The notes: generated from the letters alone by a model not told the origin. A stretch of 62,586 nt of DNA from SFWF01 sp045539925 (GCA_045539925.1 JAZQGH010000194.1:1-62586); one strand, 5' to 3'. Numbered from the stretch's first letter, positions 25,257 to 33,109 are shown. Made by a program: numbers and translations.

Positions 25257-26807
25257 TTAATCCTCCTCGCTTGTATCTTCTGTAATAGAGGTAGATTTAA
25301 CCATAAGCATACCGATTTCATCTTTTTTGGCAGTGCGGCCGTCGAGAATACCTGTGATTTTTCCTGAGTTAATTACCATAATGCGGTCGCAAAGGTCCAT
25401 AAGAACATCTAAGTCTTCACCAACAAAAATTACGGCAACGCCTTTTTCTTTTTGCTCGTTTAGAAGATTATATATGGTGTAGGAAGCATTAACGTCAAGG
25501 CCTCGTACAGGATAGGCAGCCATAAGCACCGAGGGTGCCGAAGCGATTTCTCTGCCAACAAGTACTTTTTGCACATTTCCTCCCGAAAGCTGACGGACGG
25601 GAGTAGTGGCACCGGGAGTTGAAACATGAAGGTCGTTTATAATTTGTTCTGCCAGATTTTTAGGTTCTTTTCGTTCGAGGAATGCAGAACGGCCTTTGCG
25701 GTAGCTTCTCAGCATCATATTGTCAATGATGTCCATATTTCCCACAAGTCCCATACCAAGACGGTCTTCGGGAACAAAGGAAAGGCGAACCCCTAAATCG
25801 CGTATCTGAATAGGTGATTTATCTCGGAGATTTTCGTGAGTGTTGTTTTCGGGGTTAATATATGTTATTTCTCCGGAGGATAAGCGGTGCAAACCTGCTA
25901 TAGCTTCCAATACTTCACGCTGTCCGCTTCCTGCAATACCTGCGACGCCGAGAATTTCTCCGGCTTTTGCGGTGAAAGAGACATCTTCAAGGATGAATCT
26001 GCCTTCGTCGCTAATACTGGTAATACCATTTACAATAAGTCGGTCACAAACATTTTTGGGTTCGCTTCGATTGATATTAAGGTCGATTTTTTCACCCATC
26101 ATCATTTCGGTAAGCTCCGACTCGGAGGTTTCGGCAGTATTAACCGTAGCCACGTGTTCACCTTTGCGAAGCACTGCAACACGGTCAGAAAGACTTAATA
26201 CCTCATGCATTTTATGAGTAATTATAATTATCGACTTACCGTCCTCACGCATGCGCCGTAAAACCGCAAAAAGTTTTTCGGTTTCTTGAGGGGTAAGTAC
26301 AGCGGTAGGCTCATCAAGAATAAGAATGTCGGCACCTCGGTAAAGAACCTTAATTATCTCAACGGTCTGTTTTTCCGAAACCGACATATCATGCACTCTC
26401 TTATCGGGGTCGATAACAAAGCCATAGCGTTGGGTTATTTCTATAACCTTTTTCTGAACATCGGAAAGACGGAATTTCTTTCCGTCATCGGTACCAAGAG
26501 CGATATTTTCGGTAGCTGAAAATACATTAACAAGCTTAAAATGTTGATGTATCATACCGATTCTATAACCGAAAGCGTCTTTGGGAGAGCGGATAACCAC
26601 TTCTTCTCCGTCAACGAAAATCTGACCGTCGTCGGGGAAGTAGATTCCTGCCACCATATTCATAAGGGTGGTTTTTCCGCTACCGTTTTCACCGAGAATA
26701 GCGAGAATTTCTCCCTCACGAACGTCGAGGTTGCAATTTCTGTTTGCAACAACGCTTCCAAAGGTTTTGGTGATATTACGGCATTCAAGCTTAACTGGGT
26801 TTGCCAA
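25257..26807 (-). CDS. BMP-type ABC transporter ATPase, two fused domains (NupO/YufO-like)
   Basis: 516 residues with two ATP-binding domains in tandem. Domain 1 is canonical: Walker A GENGSGKTT, signature VSEKQ, Walker B ILILDEPTAVLTP, switch His in ITHKMHE. Domain 2 has the relaxed P-loop GIAGSGQRE, signature LSGGNVQK and PVRGLDVNA in place of a canonical Walker B, as usual in sugar and nucleoside importers of this class. Translation starts at TTG 26807, 5 nt after GGAGGTG. It is separated from the lipoprotein gene by an internal hairpin. Confidence 0.92.
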   Translation of the reverse strand: MANPVKLECRNITKTFGSVVANRNCNLDVREGEILAILGENGSGKTTLMNMVAGIYFPDDGQIFVDGEEVVIRSPKDAFGYRIGMIHQHFKLVNVFSATENIALGTDDGKKFRLSDVQKKVIEITQRYGFVIDPDKRVHDMSVSEKQTVEIIKVLYRGADILILDEPTAVLTPQETEKLFAVLRRMREDGKSIIIITHKMHEVLSLSDRVAVLRKGEHVATVNTAETSESELTEMMMGEKIDLNINRSEPKNVCDRLIVNGITSISDEGRFILEDVSFTAKAGEILGVAGIAGSGQREVLEAIAGLHRLSSGEITYINPENNTHENLRDKSPIQIRDLGVRLSFVPEDRLGMGLVGNMDIIDNMMLRSYRKGRSAFLERKEPKNLAEQIINDLHVSTPGATTPVRQLSGGNVQKVLVGREIASAPSVLMAAYPVRGLDVNASYTIYNLLNEQKEKGVAVIFVGEDLDVLMDLCDRIMVINSGKITGILDGRTAKKDEIGMLMVKSTSITEDTSEED

Positions 26808-26884
26808 TGTTGCACCTCCGCACAGTAGTATTTTAAATCCGATAAGTACAAAAAGCTTTTGTATTTATCGCAGTTAAAATACCT

Positions 26885-26930
26885 TTAAAAAAATTGCGTA
26901 TAGGCGGAGCTACGAAAACTCCGCCTATAC
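26885..26930 (-). terminator. Intra-operon terminator/attenuator between BMP lipoprotein and ATPase genes
   Basis: Stem GTATAGGCGGAG / CTCCGCCTATAC (26898-26909 with 26919-26930), followed on the minus strand by a seven-T run. It probably makes the lipoprotein mRNA more abundant than the membrane-subunit mRNA. Confidence 0.75.
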
Positions 26931-26950
26931 AGTTTGTATCAGGTGTTCAA

Positions 26951-28159
26951 TTAGAACTTCTCGTTGAGGAGGGTAATTCCGTCAATGCGAAGATCAAAAT
27001 AGGGTGCAGAACGGAACTTAGACTCTTTGAATACGCCGTTCTCAACAACGACAGTATCAGCAGCGAATGCTTCGTCAGTATCAACGTCAGCCTTGTGGTC
27101 AGCAGCAACAGCCTGTCCATCGTTTACAGTAAAGTTTTTGGTGTCGAATACGTTAACGGTACCGTCAGTGAGGCCCTTCTTAACTTCTTCAAGCTTAGCA
27201 GCAGTGCCTGCAGCGGCAGCCTTTTCGTTGATTTCGGTAAGAACAACAGAACCTTCCTTAATACCGCCGGTCCAGTCAGCAGCAATAGCTTCGCCCTTCT
27301 GTACGCACTCGATCATATACTTATAGTAGGGAGCCCAGTTAATTCTGGAAGAAACGATAAAGGTGTTGGGACAAGCATCCTTTGTGCTTCCGTTGTAGGA
27401 AACATTGGGGATACCTGCAGCCTCACAGGCGGAGGGAGCACCCATAGAGTCGGCATGCTGAGAAATAAGTACGCATTTTTTAGCAATAAGAGCTTCAGCA
27501 GCGTTCTTTTCTTCGATAGCATCATACCAGGAACCGGTGAACTGAACTTCCATGGTTACTTCGGGAACGATAGATTTTGCGCCAAGATAGAAAGAGGTAT
27601 AGCCGGAGATAACTTCAGCATAGGTGAAAGCACCTACATAGCCCATTTTTGCCTGATCAGCAGTAATTTTTCCTGCATCGATCATTTCCTTGAGCTTAAG
27701 ACCTGCAGCAACGCCTGCGAGGTAACGACCTTCGTATATAGAAGCGAAAGCGTTGTGGTAATTGTCGAGACCCTCGGTGTGAGCCTTAGTACCGGTAGCG
27801 TGGCAGAACTGAACATCCTTGAACTCTTTAGCAGCCTTGATCATAAAGTCTTCGTGACCGAAGGAGTTAGCGAAGATAACGTCGCAGCCCTGATCTACGA
27901 GGTCGGCAGCAGCCTGATAACACTCGTCGCCTTCAGGAACGTTGGTCTTAACGATAACCTGCTCGTCCTTGAGGCTTAATGCCTTTTTAACTTCGTCAAC
28001 GCCGTTTAAGAAGTTAAGGTCGTAGGTCGACTTTTCGTCGTGGAGGCAGATAAAGCCTACTTTGATGTCTTCTGCATCATTATTGCCGGTGTCGTTGCCG
28101 CAAGCAGCAAGAGAAAGCACCATTATAACAGCAAGAAGAAGCGCAATGATTTTTTTCAT
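26951..28159 (-). CDS. BMP-family substrate-binding lipoprotein
   Basis: 402 residues: lipoprotein signal peptide with lipobox LAAC (Cys 20), then a two-lobed Bmp/Med binding domain. Landmarks are IKVGFICLHDEKSTYDLNF, GCDVIFANSFGHEDFMIKAA, GRYLAGVAAGLKL, KMGYVGAFTYAEVISGYTSF and ISQHADSMGAP. It delivers ligand, probably a nucleoside, to the permease pair encoded downstream. GGAGG precedes ATG 28159. Alanine-rich composition and biased codons suggest high expression. The long plus-strand ORF opposite this gene is a codon-bias artefact. Confidence 0.93.
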   Translation of the reverse strand: MKKIIALLLAVIMVLSLAACGNDTGNNDAEDIKVGFICLHDEKSTYDLNFLNGVDEVKKALSLKDEQVIVKTNVPEGDECYQAAADLVDQGCDVIFANSFGHEDFMIKAAKEFKDVQFCHATGTKAHTEGLDNYHNAFASIYEGRYLAGVAAGLKLKEMIDAGKITADQAKMGYVGAFTYAEVISGYTSFYLGAKSIVPEVTMEVQFTGSWYDAIEEKNAAEALIAKKCVLISQHADSMGAPSACEAAGIPNVSYNGSTKDACPNTFIVSSRINWAPYYKYMIECVQKGEAIAADWTGGIKEGSVVLTEINEKAAAAGTAAKLEEVKKGLTDGTVNVFDTKNFTVNDGQAVAADHKADVDTDEAFAADTVVVENGVFKESKFRSAPYFDLRIDGITLLNEKF

Positions 28160-28234
28160 GATTTTTCCTCCAAATCAATTTATTTGGGTTGCCCCAGTTG
28201 GTGCAGAGTACTGACTGCCGCACCATACTCTTTT

Positions 28235-28263
28235 ATTTTACACAATTCTGTCTAAAAAGACAA
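28235..28263 (-). promoter_or_regulatory. Promoter of the BMP transporter operon
   Basis: Minus strand: TTGTCT (28263-28258) and TAAAAT (28240-28235), spacer 17 bp. The ~70-nt leader holds a small TGGTGC/GCACCA hairpin but no purine-riboswitch core that I can recognise. Confidence 0.6.
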
Positions 28264-28314
28264 TAGTTTTTTTTAAAATATCGGGTTTGCAACTGCCCGA
28301 CATATTGGAAGTTA

Positions 28315-28491
28315 TTATTCTTCAATAGGAGCAACTATCGGTTTTCCGTCCTTGTCCATCAAAACAGTTAACCCACCGGCATAACCGCTTGCATGATATA
28401 AATAATTAACGCCCGTTTTTTTGTCAACCCAAATTTCGACAGAACCTGCCCCTTGACTGTAAACTTTTTCAAATCTTTTTTCTTTAGCCAC
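28315..28491 (-). CDS. DUF6440 family small protein
   Basis: 58 residues from GTG 28491 (MAKEKRFEKVY...). The pattern EIWVDKKTGVNYLYHASGYAG followed by GLTVLMDKDGKP is typical of DUF6440, small proteins common in Clostridia and their mobile elements, with no known function. GTG 28491 has GGAGG 8 nt upstream; the longer reading from TTG 28509 contains the SD itself. No signal peptide or membrane segment. The gene is transcribed alone from its own promoter. Confidence 0.8.
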   Translation of the reverse strand: MAKEKRFEKVYSQGAGSVEIWVDKKTGVNYLYHASGYAGGLTVLMDKDGKPIVAPIEE

Positions 28492-28528
28492 TGCTATAAC
28501 CTCCGACAAATTTTTATTTATCAGTTAG

Positions 28529-28557
28529 AGTATACCATAAATTACATTTATAATCAA
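28529..28557 (-). promoter_or_regulatory. Promoter of the DUF6440 gene
   Basis: Minus strand: TTGATT (28557-28552) and TATACT (28534-28529), spacer 17 bp. Confidence 0.65.
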
Positions 28558-28602
28558 CGCGTTGTGTAGCAAAGCGCCTTTCGCTATGCAAAATTGCAGA
28601 GA

Positions 28603-28654
28603 ATAGTGAAAAGTGAAAAGTGAAAAGTGAAAAAGTAAAAAGTGAAAAAGTAAA
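28603..28654. repeat. Tandem GTGAAAA-type repeat
   Basis: About six to seven head-to-tail units of GTGAAAA, with later units drifting to GTGAAAAA and GTAAAAA. Low-complexity array between the DUF6440 promoter and the ssrA terminator. Confidence 0.8.
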
Positions 28655-28681
28655 ATCCCCATTCTTACGAATGAGGATTTT
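28652..28681 (-). terminator. Terminator of ssrA
   Basis: AAAATCCCCATTC / GAATGAGGATTTT around TTAC, directly downstream of the tmRNA CCA end. On the minus strand the hairpin is followed by TTTTACTTTTTC. Confidence 0.8.
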
Positions 28682-29028
28682 TGGTGGAGGTGAGGGGAGT
28701 CGAACCCCTGTCCGAAAGCTGATCCCAACCGGCATCTCCGAGCGCAGACGGTCATCTACATTCCCTTACACAAAAGCAGGCCGTCACGCTTTTGTGCTTG
28801 GTAGCCGAAAACTCATGATTGGACTATCGGCATTATCCAATTCACGTTCACCGCTAATCGACGCCCTTATCGGTCCGCGGTACTACCGACTCGGACGGCA
28901 GCTTAATTAAGCTGCAAGAGCAACTTTAGAGTTGTCGTTTAATTTTAAAAATTGCGGTTTTTAAAGAGGTACCGCACCTCTGCTCGCTTCCAATTGTTCA
29001 AAGCCCCCGTCGAAACCTTTACACCCCC
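28682..29028 (-). ncRNA. ssrA: Transfer-messenger RNA (tmRNA)
   Basis: 347-nt single-piece tmRNA that, with SmpB, rescues stalled ribosomes and tags their products for proteolysis. The 5' end GGGGGTGTAAAGGTTTCGAC and the 3' end with T-arm GGGGTTCGACTCCCC and CACCTCCACCA form a 7-bp acceptor stem with one G-U pair; CCA is encoded. The tag frame ends NDNSKVALAA followed by TAATTAA (28905-28939). The resume codon is not obvious: reading back in frame gives AAC, preceded by AAA TTA, so the tag is at least (A)NDNSKVALAA and possibly (A)KLNDNSKVALAA. SmpB is encoded 1 kb upstream on the same strand. Confidence 0.95.
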
Positions 29029-29082
29029 ATATATGAAAGCTTATTATTTTCCGCGCCTTTTTGCCCTTTGTGGCTTGGAGTA

Positions 29083-29111
29083 TCTATATACGCCATCGTC
29101 TCAAAAAACAA
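29083..29111 (-). promoter_or_regulatory. Candidate ssrA promoter
   Basis: Minus strand: TTGTTT (29111-29106) and TATAGA (29088-29083), spacer 17 bp. This would give a ~45-nt leader to be removed from the mature 5' end. Confidence 0.4.
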
Positions 29112-29146
29112 ATTGTGCGAAAAACAATTTTGCTGTTTGGGTCTTA

Positions 29147-29989
29147 TTAAAGATTTTTAAGCCAACGGATAGCCATATCTATCCAAATTTGACATTCGTC
29201 AAATTCCCCTTGATATTTGTCGGGATGTAACACCGTTGCGTTGCACAGAGATAGTCCGTGCCAACCGTGGGGGAATATATGAAGCTCGGTATTTATCTTA
29301 TTTTCTGCCAGAGCCGACGCCATCATAAGCGAATTCTCTACAGGCACTGCATTATCCTCGAAGGTGTGCCAGATAAATGCAGGAGGAGTATCCTCGCTTA
29401 CTTGCTTTTCAGGTGATAAAAGTTCAAGCAGCTCGGGGTCATCCTTTTTGTCACCCAACAGATTGTTAAATGAACCTCTGTGAGCCTTTTCTCCGCTTGT
29501 GATAACGGGGTAGCAAAGAATCATACCGTCAGGTTTATTTTCCCCACCTTTAAAGCCAAAATACTCTTTAATAAAATCTTTGTTCCAAAGTGTACCGTAG
29601 CTGGCAGCAAGATGTCCTCCTGCCGAAAATCCCATAACAGATATTTTGCTTGTGTCTACATTCCATTCATCGGCATTTTCTCTAATCTTTGAAACTGCCC
29701 ACGAAAGTTCGATAAGCTGAATGGGAAATCTTGCAGGCGCACAGCTGTAGCGGACTATTATCGCATTACAGTCCTCCGCAAGAAACTTAAAGGCTACAGC
29801 TTCAGCCTCTCTGTCGGCGGTGCGGCCGTATCCACCACCCGGACAAATAACTATAGTCGGACGTTTGCGTCCAAGCTCTATTTGGTCGGTGTTGGTGGGC
29901 AGATAAAGGGTCATTGTAGGCTGATAGCCACCATTGTCGGTGCCTATTTTTTCATAATCAATATCAATGTTTATTACTTCGTATTTCAT
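29147..29989 (-). CDS. Alpha/beta hydrolase (acetyl-esterase/lipase-like)
   Basis: 280-residue cytosolic hydrolase of the BD-FAE/esterase-lipase group. The oxyanion loop is ICPGGGYGRTADREAE, the nucleophile elbow is MGFSAGGHLAASYG, the acid is in WHTFEDNAVPVEN, and the catalytic His is in FPHGWHGLSLC. No signal peptide. ATG 29989 lies 4 nt after the smpB stop, so it is co-transcribed with smpB. Relatives include carbohydrate acetyl-esterases; the substrate is not predictable here and a link to trans-translation is not implied. Confidence 0.87.
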   Translation of the reverse strand: MKYEVINIDIDYEKIGTDNGGYQPTMTLYLPTNTDQIELGRKRPTIVICPGGGYGRTADREAEAVAFKFLAEDCNAIIVRYSCAPARFPIQLIELSWAVSKIRENADEWNVDTSKISVMGFSAGGHLAASYGTLWNKDFIKEYFGFKGGENKPDGMILCYPVITSGEKAHRGSFNNLLGDKKDDPELLELLSPEKQVSEDTPPAFIWHTFEDNAVPVENSLMMASALAENKINTELHIFPHGWHGLSLCNATVLHPDKYQGEFDECQIWIDMAIRWLKNL

Positions 29990-29993
29990 AAAA

Positions 29994-30452
29994 TCACCTG
30001 TTCTGCTCTTTTATTGCGCGTTGCATATCGCGATTTGCAGATTTCTCTGCCGCAACAGCCCGTTTGTCGTAAAGCTTCTTACCCTTGCACAAGCCTAACT
30101 GTACCTTTACAAGAGAACCTTTAAAATAAAGGGAAAGCGGCACAAGTGCCAGACCCTGCTGTTTAACAAGACCGAAAAGTCGCATAATTTCTCTTTTATG
30201 AAGGAGCAGTCTGCGCACTCTCATAGGATCCTTATTAAAAATGTTGCCGTGGTCATAGGGAGAGATGTGCATTTGTTTTACAAACATTTGCCCGTCGTCA
30301 ACGCTGCACCAGGCGTCCTTAAGATTGACTCCGCCCTGACGGATGGACTTTATCTCTGTGCCCGTAAGCTCAATTCCTGCTTCAAAGCTTTCAACCACAA
30401 AATATTCGTGATAAGCACTTTTGTTTGTTGCAATCGTCTTTGTATTCTCCAT
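29994..30452 (-). CDS. smpB: SsrA-binding protein SmpB
   Basis: 152-residue OB-fold RNA-binding protein that delivers tmRNA to stalled ribosomes. Family marks are ESFEAGIELTGTEIKSIRQG, VKQMHISPYDHGNIFN, RRLLLHKREI and the basic C-terminal tail KLYDKRAVAAEKSANRD that occupies the mRNA channel. GGAGGTG precedes ATG 30452. The order smpB - esterase - ssrA on one strand places both trans-translation components together, a common arrangement in Firmicutes. Confidence 0.96.
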   Translation of the reverse strand: MENTKTIATNKSAYHEYFVVESFEAGIELTGTEIKSIRQGGVNLKDAWCSVDDGQMFVKQMHISPYDHGNIFNKDPMRVRRLLLHKREIMRLFGLVKQQGLALVPLSLYFKGSLVKVQLGLCKGKKLYDKRAVAAEKSANRDMQRAIKEQNR

Positions 30453-30481
30453 CCGTTCACCTCCTCGGGGTCAGCCAAATT

Positions 30482-30510
30482 AGTATAACACAACAAAAAT
30501 ATTCTATCAA
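30482..30510 (-). promoter_or_regulatory. Promoter of smpB
   Basis: Minus strand: TTGATA (30510-30505) and TATACT (30487-30482), spacer 17 bp. Confidence 0.65.
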
Positions 30511-30527
30511 GGATTTTTTGTCGAAAG

Positions 30528-30553
30528 GAAAAAGGTGCCTCTAAGAGACACCT
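30528..30553 (-). terminator. Terminator of the rsmD-coaD operon
   Basis: AGGTGCCTC / GAGACACCT (30533-30541 with 30545-30553), one G-U pair, followed on the minus strand by TTTTTCC. Confidence 0.7.
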
Positions 30554-30565
30554 CAAAGCGCTGGA

Positions 30566-31042
30566 TTATTCCTCTTCCTTAGCAGGAGCAGAGGTTGTAG
30601 GAATTGCCTGCTTAAGTGCGGCACGGGTCTTTCTAACCTCGCCGAGATTAGTGGTAAGACCTTCGTCGGCTCTGCGCATAATGTCGTCAACAAAGTCCTG
30701 AGCGGCCTTTCTCATCTGACGGCTTTTTGCCTGAGCATTGGCTATAATTTCACTTGCCTTTTCCTGAGCAAGCTTGGTGATTTCTTCCTGAGCAACCATA
30801 GCCTTGGCTCTCTCTTCAGCAGAACGGATAATTCCGTCAGCTTCACGCTTTGCGTTAGTAATAATATCGGTGCGGTCTGCTACTATACCGCGTGCCTGTT
30901 TGATTTCTCCGGGGATGTTAAGACGGATGTCGTCAATAAGAGCACGGAGCTTTTCAATGTCAACGACGGTCTTTTTACCGGGGATCTTTATACCTCCCTC
31001 AAGCACCTCGTCAAATTGTTCAAGTAAATCTTCGATAGACAT
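30566..31042 (-). CDS. Coiled-coil protein downstream of coaD (function unknown)
   Basis: 158 residues, highly charged and predicted almost entirely helical, with long alanine/glutamate/lysine heptads (AKREADGIIRSAEERAKAMV, EKASEIIANAQAKSRQMR) reminiscent of ATP synthase b-subunit or DivIVA-like rods. There is no transmembrane segment and no enzymatic motif. ATG 31042 is preferred: AAAGG lies about 9 nt upstream, whereas ATG 31051 overlaps the SD and the coaD stop. Similar proteins often follow coaD in Clostridia and are loosely annotated as ATPase. I do not know its role. Confidence 0.75.
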   Translation of the reverse strand: MSIEDLLEQFDEVLEGGIKIPGKKTVVDIEKLRALIDDIRLNIPGEIKQARGIVADRTDIITNAKREADGIIRSAEERAKAMVAQEEITKLAQEKASEIIANAQAKSRQMRKAAQDFVDDIMRRADEGLTTNLGEVRKTRAALKQAIPTTSAPAKEEE

Positions 31043-31047
31043 ATTAT

Positions 31048-31539
31048 TCATCCTTTCTTTAATCTTTTTACAATATCATTATGGATTGCGGGGGGAACAA
31101 ATTCCGTAATATCTCCGCCCATACTTGCGATCTGCTTAACCATGCTGGAGCTTAAATACATATTCTCTGCACTGGTCGTTAAAAACAGGGTTTCAACAAA
31201 CGGATTAAGTTTTTTATTGGTAAGCGCCATCTGAAACTCGTATTCAAAGTCTGTAACAGCGCGAAGACCCTTTACTATAGCACTGGCTTTTTTTTCGGCG
31301 GCATAATCTGCCAGTAAGCCCTCGTAGTGGTCAACCTCTACATTAGGAAGATGCTCGACCGATTTTTTTATCATTTCTACCCGTTCATCGACCGTAAAGC
31401 TGCCGCCTGTTTTGTAAACATTCGACATTACAACTACTATCACCTTGCTGAACATCTTTGCGCTTCGCGTAATTATGTCGATATGGCCTATTGTGATAGG
31501 GTCGAAGCTTCCGGGACAAATTGCAATGTTATCTTTCAT
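31048..31539 (-). CDS. coaD: Phosphopantetheine adenylyltransferase
   Basis: Penultimate step of CoA synthesis: transfers AMP from ATP to 4'-phosphopantetheine, releasing pyrophosphate. 163 residues, hexameric in the family. Nucleotidyltransferase motifs are CPGSFDPITIGHIDII (TxGH form) and the C-terminal YLSSSMVKQIASMGG (ISSS/KMSK-like). VKGLRAVTDFEYEFQMA is typical of bacterial CoaD. It begins immediately after rsmD ends; rsmD-coaD is a widespread pair. Confidence 0.96.
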   Translation of the reverse strand: MKDNIAICPGSFDPITIGHIDIITRSAKMFSKVIVVVMSNVYKTGGSFTVDERVEMIKKSVEHLPNVEVDHYEGLLADYAAEKKASAIVKGLRAVTDFEYEFQMALTNKKLNPFVETLFLTTSAENMYLSSSMVKQIASMGGDITEFVPPAIHNDIVKRLKKG

Positions 31540-32079
31540 TTATATTTCCTTTTTATAAGTAGTTACGTTTATTTTTCCGTAACGGTAACGCTTGTACACA
31601 TCAAAATCTCCAACCTGCTCAGGCAAAACCACCTCAGGGGGATGTTCGCAGATGATGATTCCATAGTCGGACATCTTGTCGGTAAGCCTGGTAAGTGCAT
31701 TCTCTAAAAGACCGCCTCCGTAGGGTGGGTCGAGAAAAGCAATGTCAAATATTTCGTTTGTAAGGGACAAGAAGGTGAGCGCATCGTTTCTGACTATTTT
31801 AGAGCTGTCGCTAAAGCCTGTGGAAACCACGTTATCCTTGCAAATCTTTATAGATTCTGCCGACGAGTCTACAAAGGTTGCACTTTGAGCGCCGCGGCTC
31901 AGTGCCTCAAGACCCATCTGACCGCTTCCTGCAAAAAGGTCAAGAAACCGTCTGCCCTCTATATCAAACTGTATTGCGCTGAATACGGCTTCCTTGACCT
32001 TGTCGGTTGTAGGACGCACATCATCGCCTGGGAGGGATTTCAGTCTCCTGCCGCGGGCAGTTCCACTAATAATACGCAT
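31540..32079 (-). CDS. rsmD: 16S rRNA (guanine966-N2)-methyltransferase
   Basis: SAM-dependent methyltransferase modifying G966 of 16S rRNA. 179 residues with N-terminal MRIISGTARGRRLKSL, the TTDKVKEAVFSAI motif, the SAM-binding FLDLFAGSGQMGLEALSRGA, and the catalytic IAFLDPPYGGG (DPPY). First gene of the rsmD-coaD-coiled-coil operon. Confidence 0.95.
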   Translation of the reverse strand: MRIISGTARGRRLKSLPGDDVRPTTDKVKEAVFSAIQFDIEGRRFLDLFAGSGQMGLEALSRGAQSATFVDSSAESIKICKDNVVSTGFSDSSKIVRNDALTFLSLTNEIFDIAFLDPPYGGGLLENALTRLTDKMSDYGIIICEHPPEVVLPEQVGDFDVYKRYRYGKINVTTYKKEI

Positions 32080-32102
32080 AATAAATCACCTTATTCCTAT
32101 AC

Positions 32103-32132
32103 ATTATCACACGCGGATACCCATTTTGTCAA
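32103..32132 (-). promoter_or_regulatory. Promoter of the rsmD-coaD operon
   Basis: Minus strand: TTGACA (32132-32127) and GATAAT (32108-32103), spacer 18 bp. Confidence 0.65.
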
Positions 32133-32161
32133 CAAAAACTTATAACAATCCGTATATTTAG

Positions 32162-32193
32162 AAAAAAGTCACCGATGTTTCGACATCGGTGAC
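32162..32193 (-). terminator. Original guaB terminator, now separated from the gene
   Basis: Perfect 11-bp stem GTCACCGATGT / ACATCGGTGAC with a TTCG loop, followed on the minus strand by TTTTTT. It sits 10 bp beyond the duplicated guaB tail at 32203-32277, exactly where a guaB terminator would be if nothing were inserted. Confidence 0.8.
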
Positions 32194-32202
32194 GGACAAA
32201 AT

Positions 32203-32277
32203 TTATTTAATTTTATTATTGGAAGTATCCTTCTGGATAACGTCGTGGGCGCCACCCTCAACAATACTTGTTGCAGA
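32203..32277. repeat. Left 75-bp direct repeat (duplicated guaB 3' end)
   Basis: Identical to 37047-37121 at 74 of 75 positions; only 32221 (G) differs from 37065 (T). It encodes the last 24 codons of guaB plus stop, and the one difference is synonymous for serine. Candidate attachment site of the insert between the copies. Confidence 0.85.
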
Positions 32278-32278
32278 G

Positions 32279-32303
32279 AAGACAGGGGACGGTTCTATGT
32301 CTT
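32279..32303 (+). repeat. REP element A
   Basis: 25-bp imperfect palindrome with AAGACA/TGTCTT arms and core GGGGACGGTTCT; upstream end of the RAYT unit. Confidence 0.8.
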
Positions 32304-32330
32304 GACAAATAATGGGTGCTATTGTATAAT
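32302..32330 (+). promoter_or_regulatory. Consensus promoter of the RAYT gene
   Basis: TTGACA (32302-32307) and TATAAT (32325-32330), spacer 17 bp. The -35 starts within the last two bases of REP A. Confidence 0.8.
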
Positions 32331-32347
32331 TTTCAGGGGTGAAAATT

Positions 32348-33109
32348 ATGTCGCGAGAAGCAAGAATAAAGAGTGGAACAGGAATCTATCATATAATGCT
32401 GAGAGGAGTAAACGGTCAGCAGATATTTGAGGATAAAGAAGATTGTGAAAAAATAATACAAATATTAAAGGACTATAAGGTAATAAGTGAATACAAAATA
32501 TTTGCTTATTGCCTAATGGGCAATCATATACACCTTTTGATGCAGGAAATTACCGAGCCCATAGAGGTGTTTATGAAACGAATAACTACAAAGTTTGTGT
32601 ATTGGTATAACATCAAATACAAAAGAACAGGTCATCTGTTCCAAGATAGATTTAAAAGCGAGCCTGTTGAAGATGATACGTATTTGCTAACTGTTTTGCG
32701 GTATATACATAGAAACCCAATTAAAGCTGGACTTGTGGATGGCGTAGAGGCTTATGAATATAGCAGCTATAATGAATACGTTTATGGCTCTGATTTGATA
32801 GATACAGAATATGTTTTTGAAATTATGTCAAAAGAAGAACTTCAGCAGTTTAATCAAGAAGAAAGCTTGGATAAATGTTTAGATGTTGAAGATAAAACCA
32901 GAGTAAGAGTGATTGATGAAGAAGCGAAAATCATAATTGCAAAAATTTCTAAATGCAAAAATGCAACCGAATTTCAGTATTTAAAAAACAATTTTCAAGA
33001 AAAATATATCAAGAAATTTTATGATAAAGGTATTTCAATAAGACAAATATCAAGACTCTGTGGGGTTTCAAAGGGGAGAGTTGAAAAATGTGTTGCAGAT
33101 ACACGATAA
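32348..33109 (+). CDS. REP-associated tyrosine transposase (RAYT, TnpA_REP)
   Basis: 253-residue Y1-transposase relative of IS200/IS605 TnpA that acts on REP hairpins as single-stranded DNA. Catalytic features: the HUH motif in YCLMGNHIHLLMQ; a candidate nucleophile tyrosine in LLTVLRYIHRNPIKAGLV; and GHLFQDRFKSEPVEDDTYL, characteristic of the RAYT branch. A C-terminal helix-turn-helix-like tail (GISIRQISRLCGVSKGRVEK) follows. ATG 32348 lies 6 nt after AGGGGTG. The ORF is intact and has a consensus promoter, so it may be active. It is AT-richer than its core neighbours, consistent with acquisition. Confidence 0.9.
   Translation: MSREARIKSGTGIYHIMLRGVNGQQIFEDKEDCEKIIQILKDYKVISEYKIFAYCLMGNHIHLLMQEITEPIEVFMKRITTKFVYWYNIKYKRTGHLFQDRFKSEPVEDDTYLLTVLRYIHRNPIKAGLVDGVEAYEYSSYNEYVYGSDLIDTEYVFEIMSKEELQQFNQEESLDKCLDVEDKTRVRVIDEEAKIIIAKISKCKNATEFQYLKNNFQEKYIKKFYDKGISIRQISRLCGVSKGRVEKCVADTR

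Noticed and set aside
26894..27979. 361-codon plus-strand ORF opposite the BMP lipoprotein gene
   Set aside because: Mirror of a strongly codon-biased gene; its translation is Ser/Val/Asn-rich with no motif, no SD, and it crosses a clear lipoprotein signal peptide on the other strand.
28160..28240. Purine riboswitch before the BMP nucleoside transporter
   Set aside because: No conserved three-way-junction core was recognised; only a 6-bp hairpin is present.
28603..28654. CRISPR-like array
   Set aside because: Units are 7-8 bp with no spacers and no cas genes in the window.
28682..28720. A tRNA gene (T-arm and CCA end)
   Set aside because: The T-arm and CCA belong to the 3' end of tmRNA; the matching 5' end and tag frame lie ~300 nt upstream.
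32245..32430. 61-codon ORF starting MGATLNNTCC near the left guaB repeat
   Set aside because: The same peptide start appears antisense to guaB at 37089; it is a shadow of the duplicated guaB tail.
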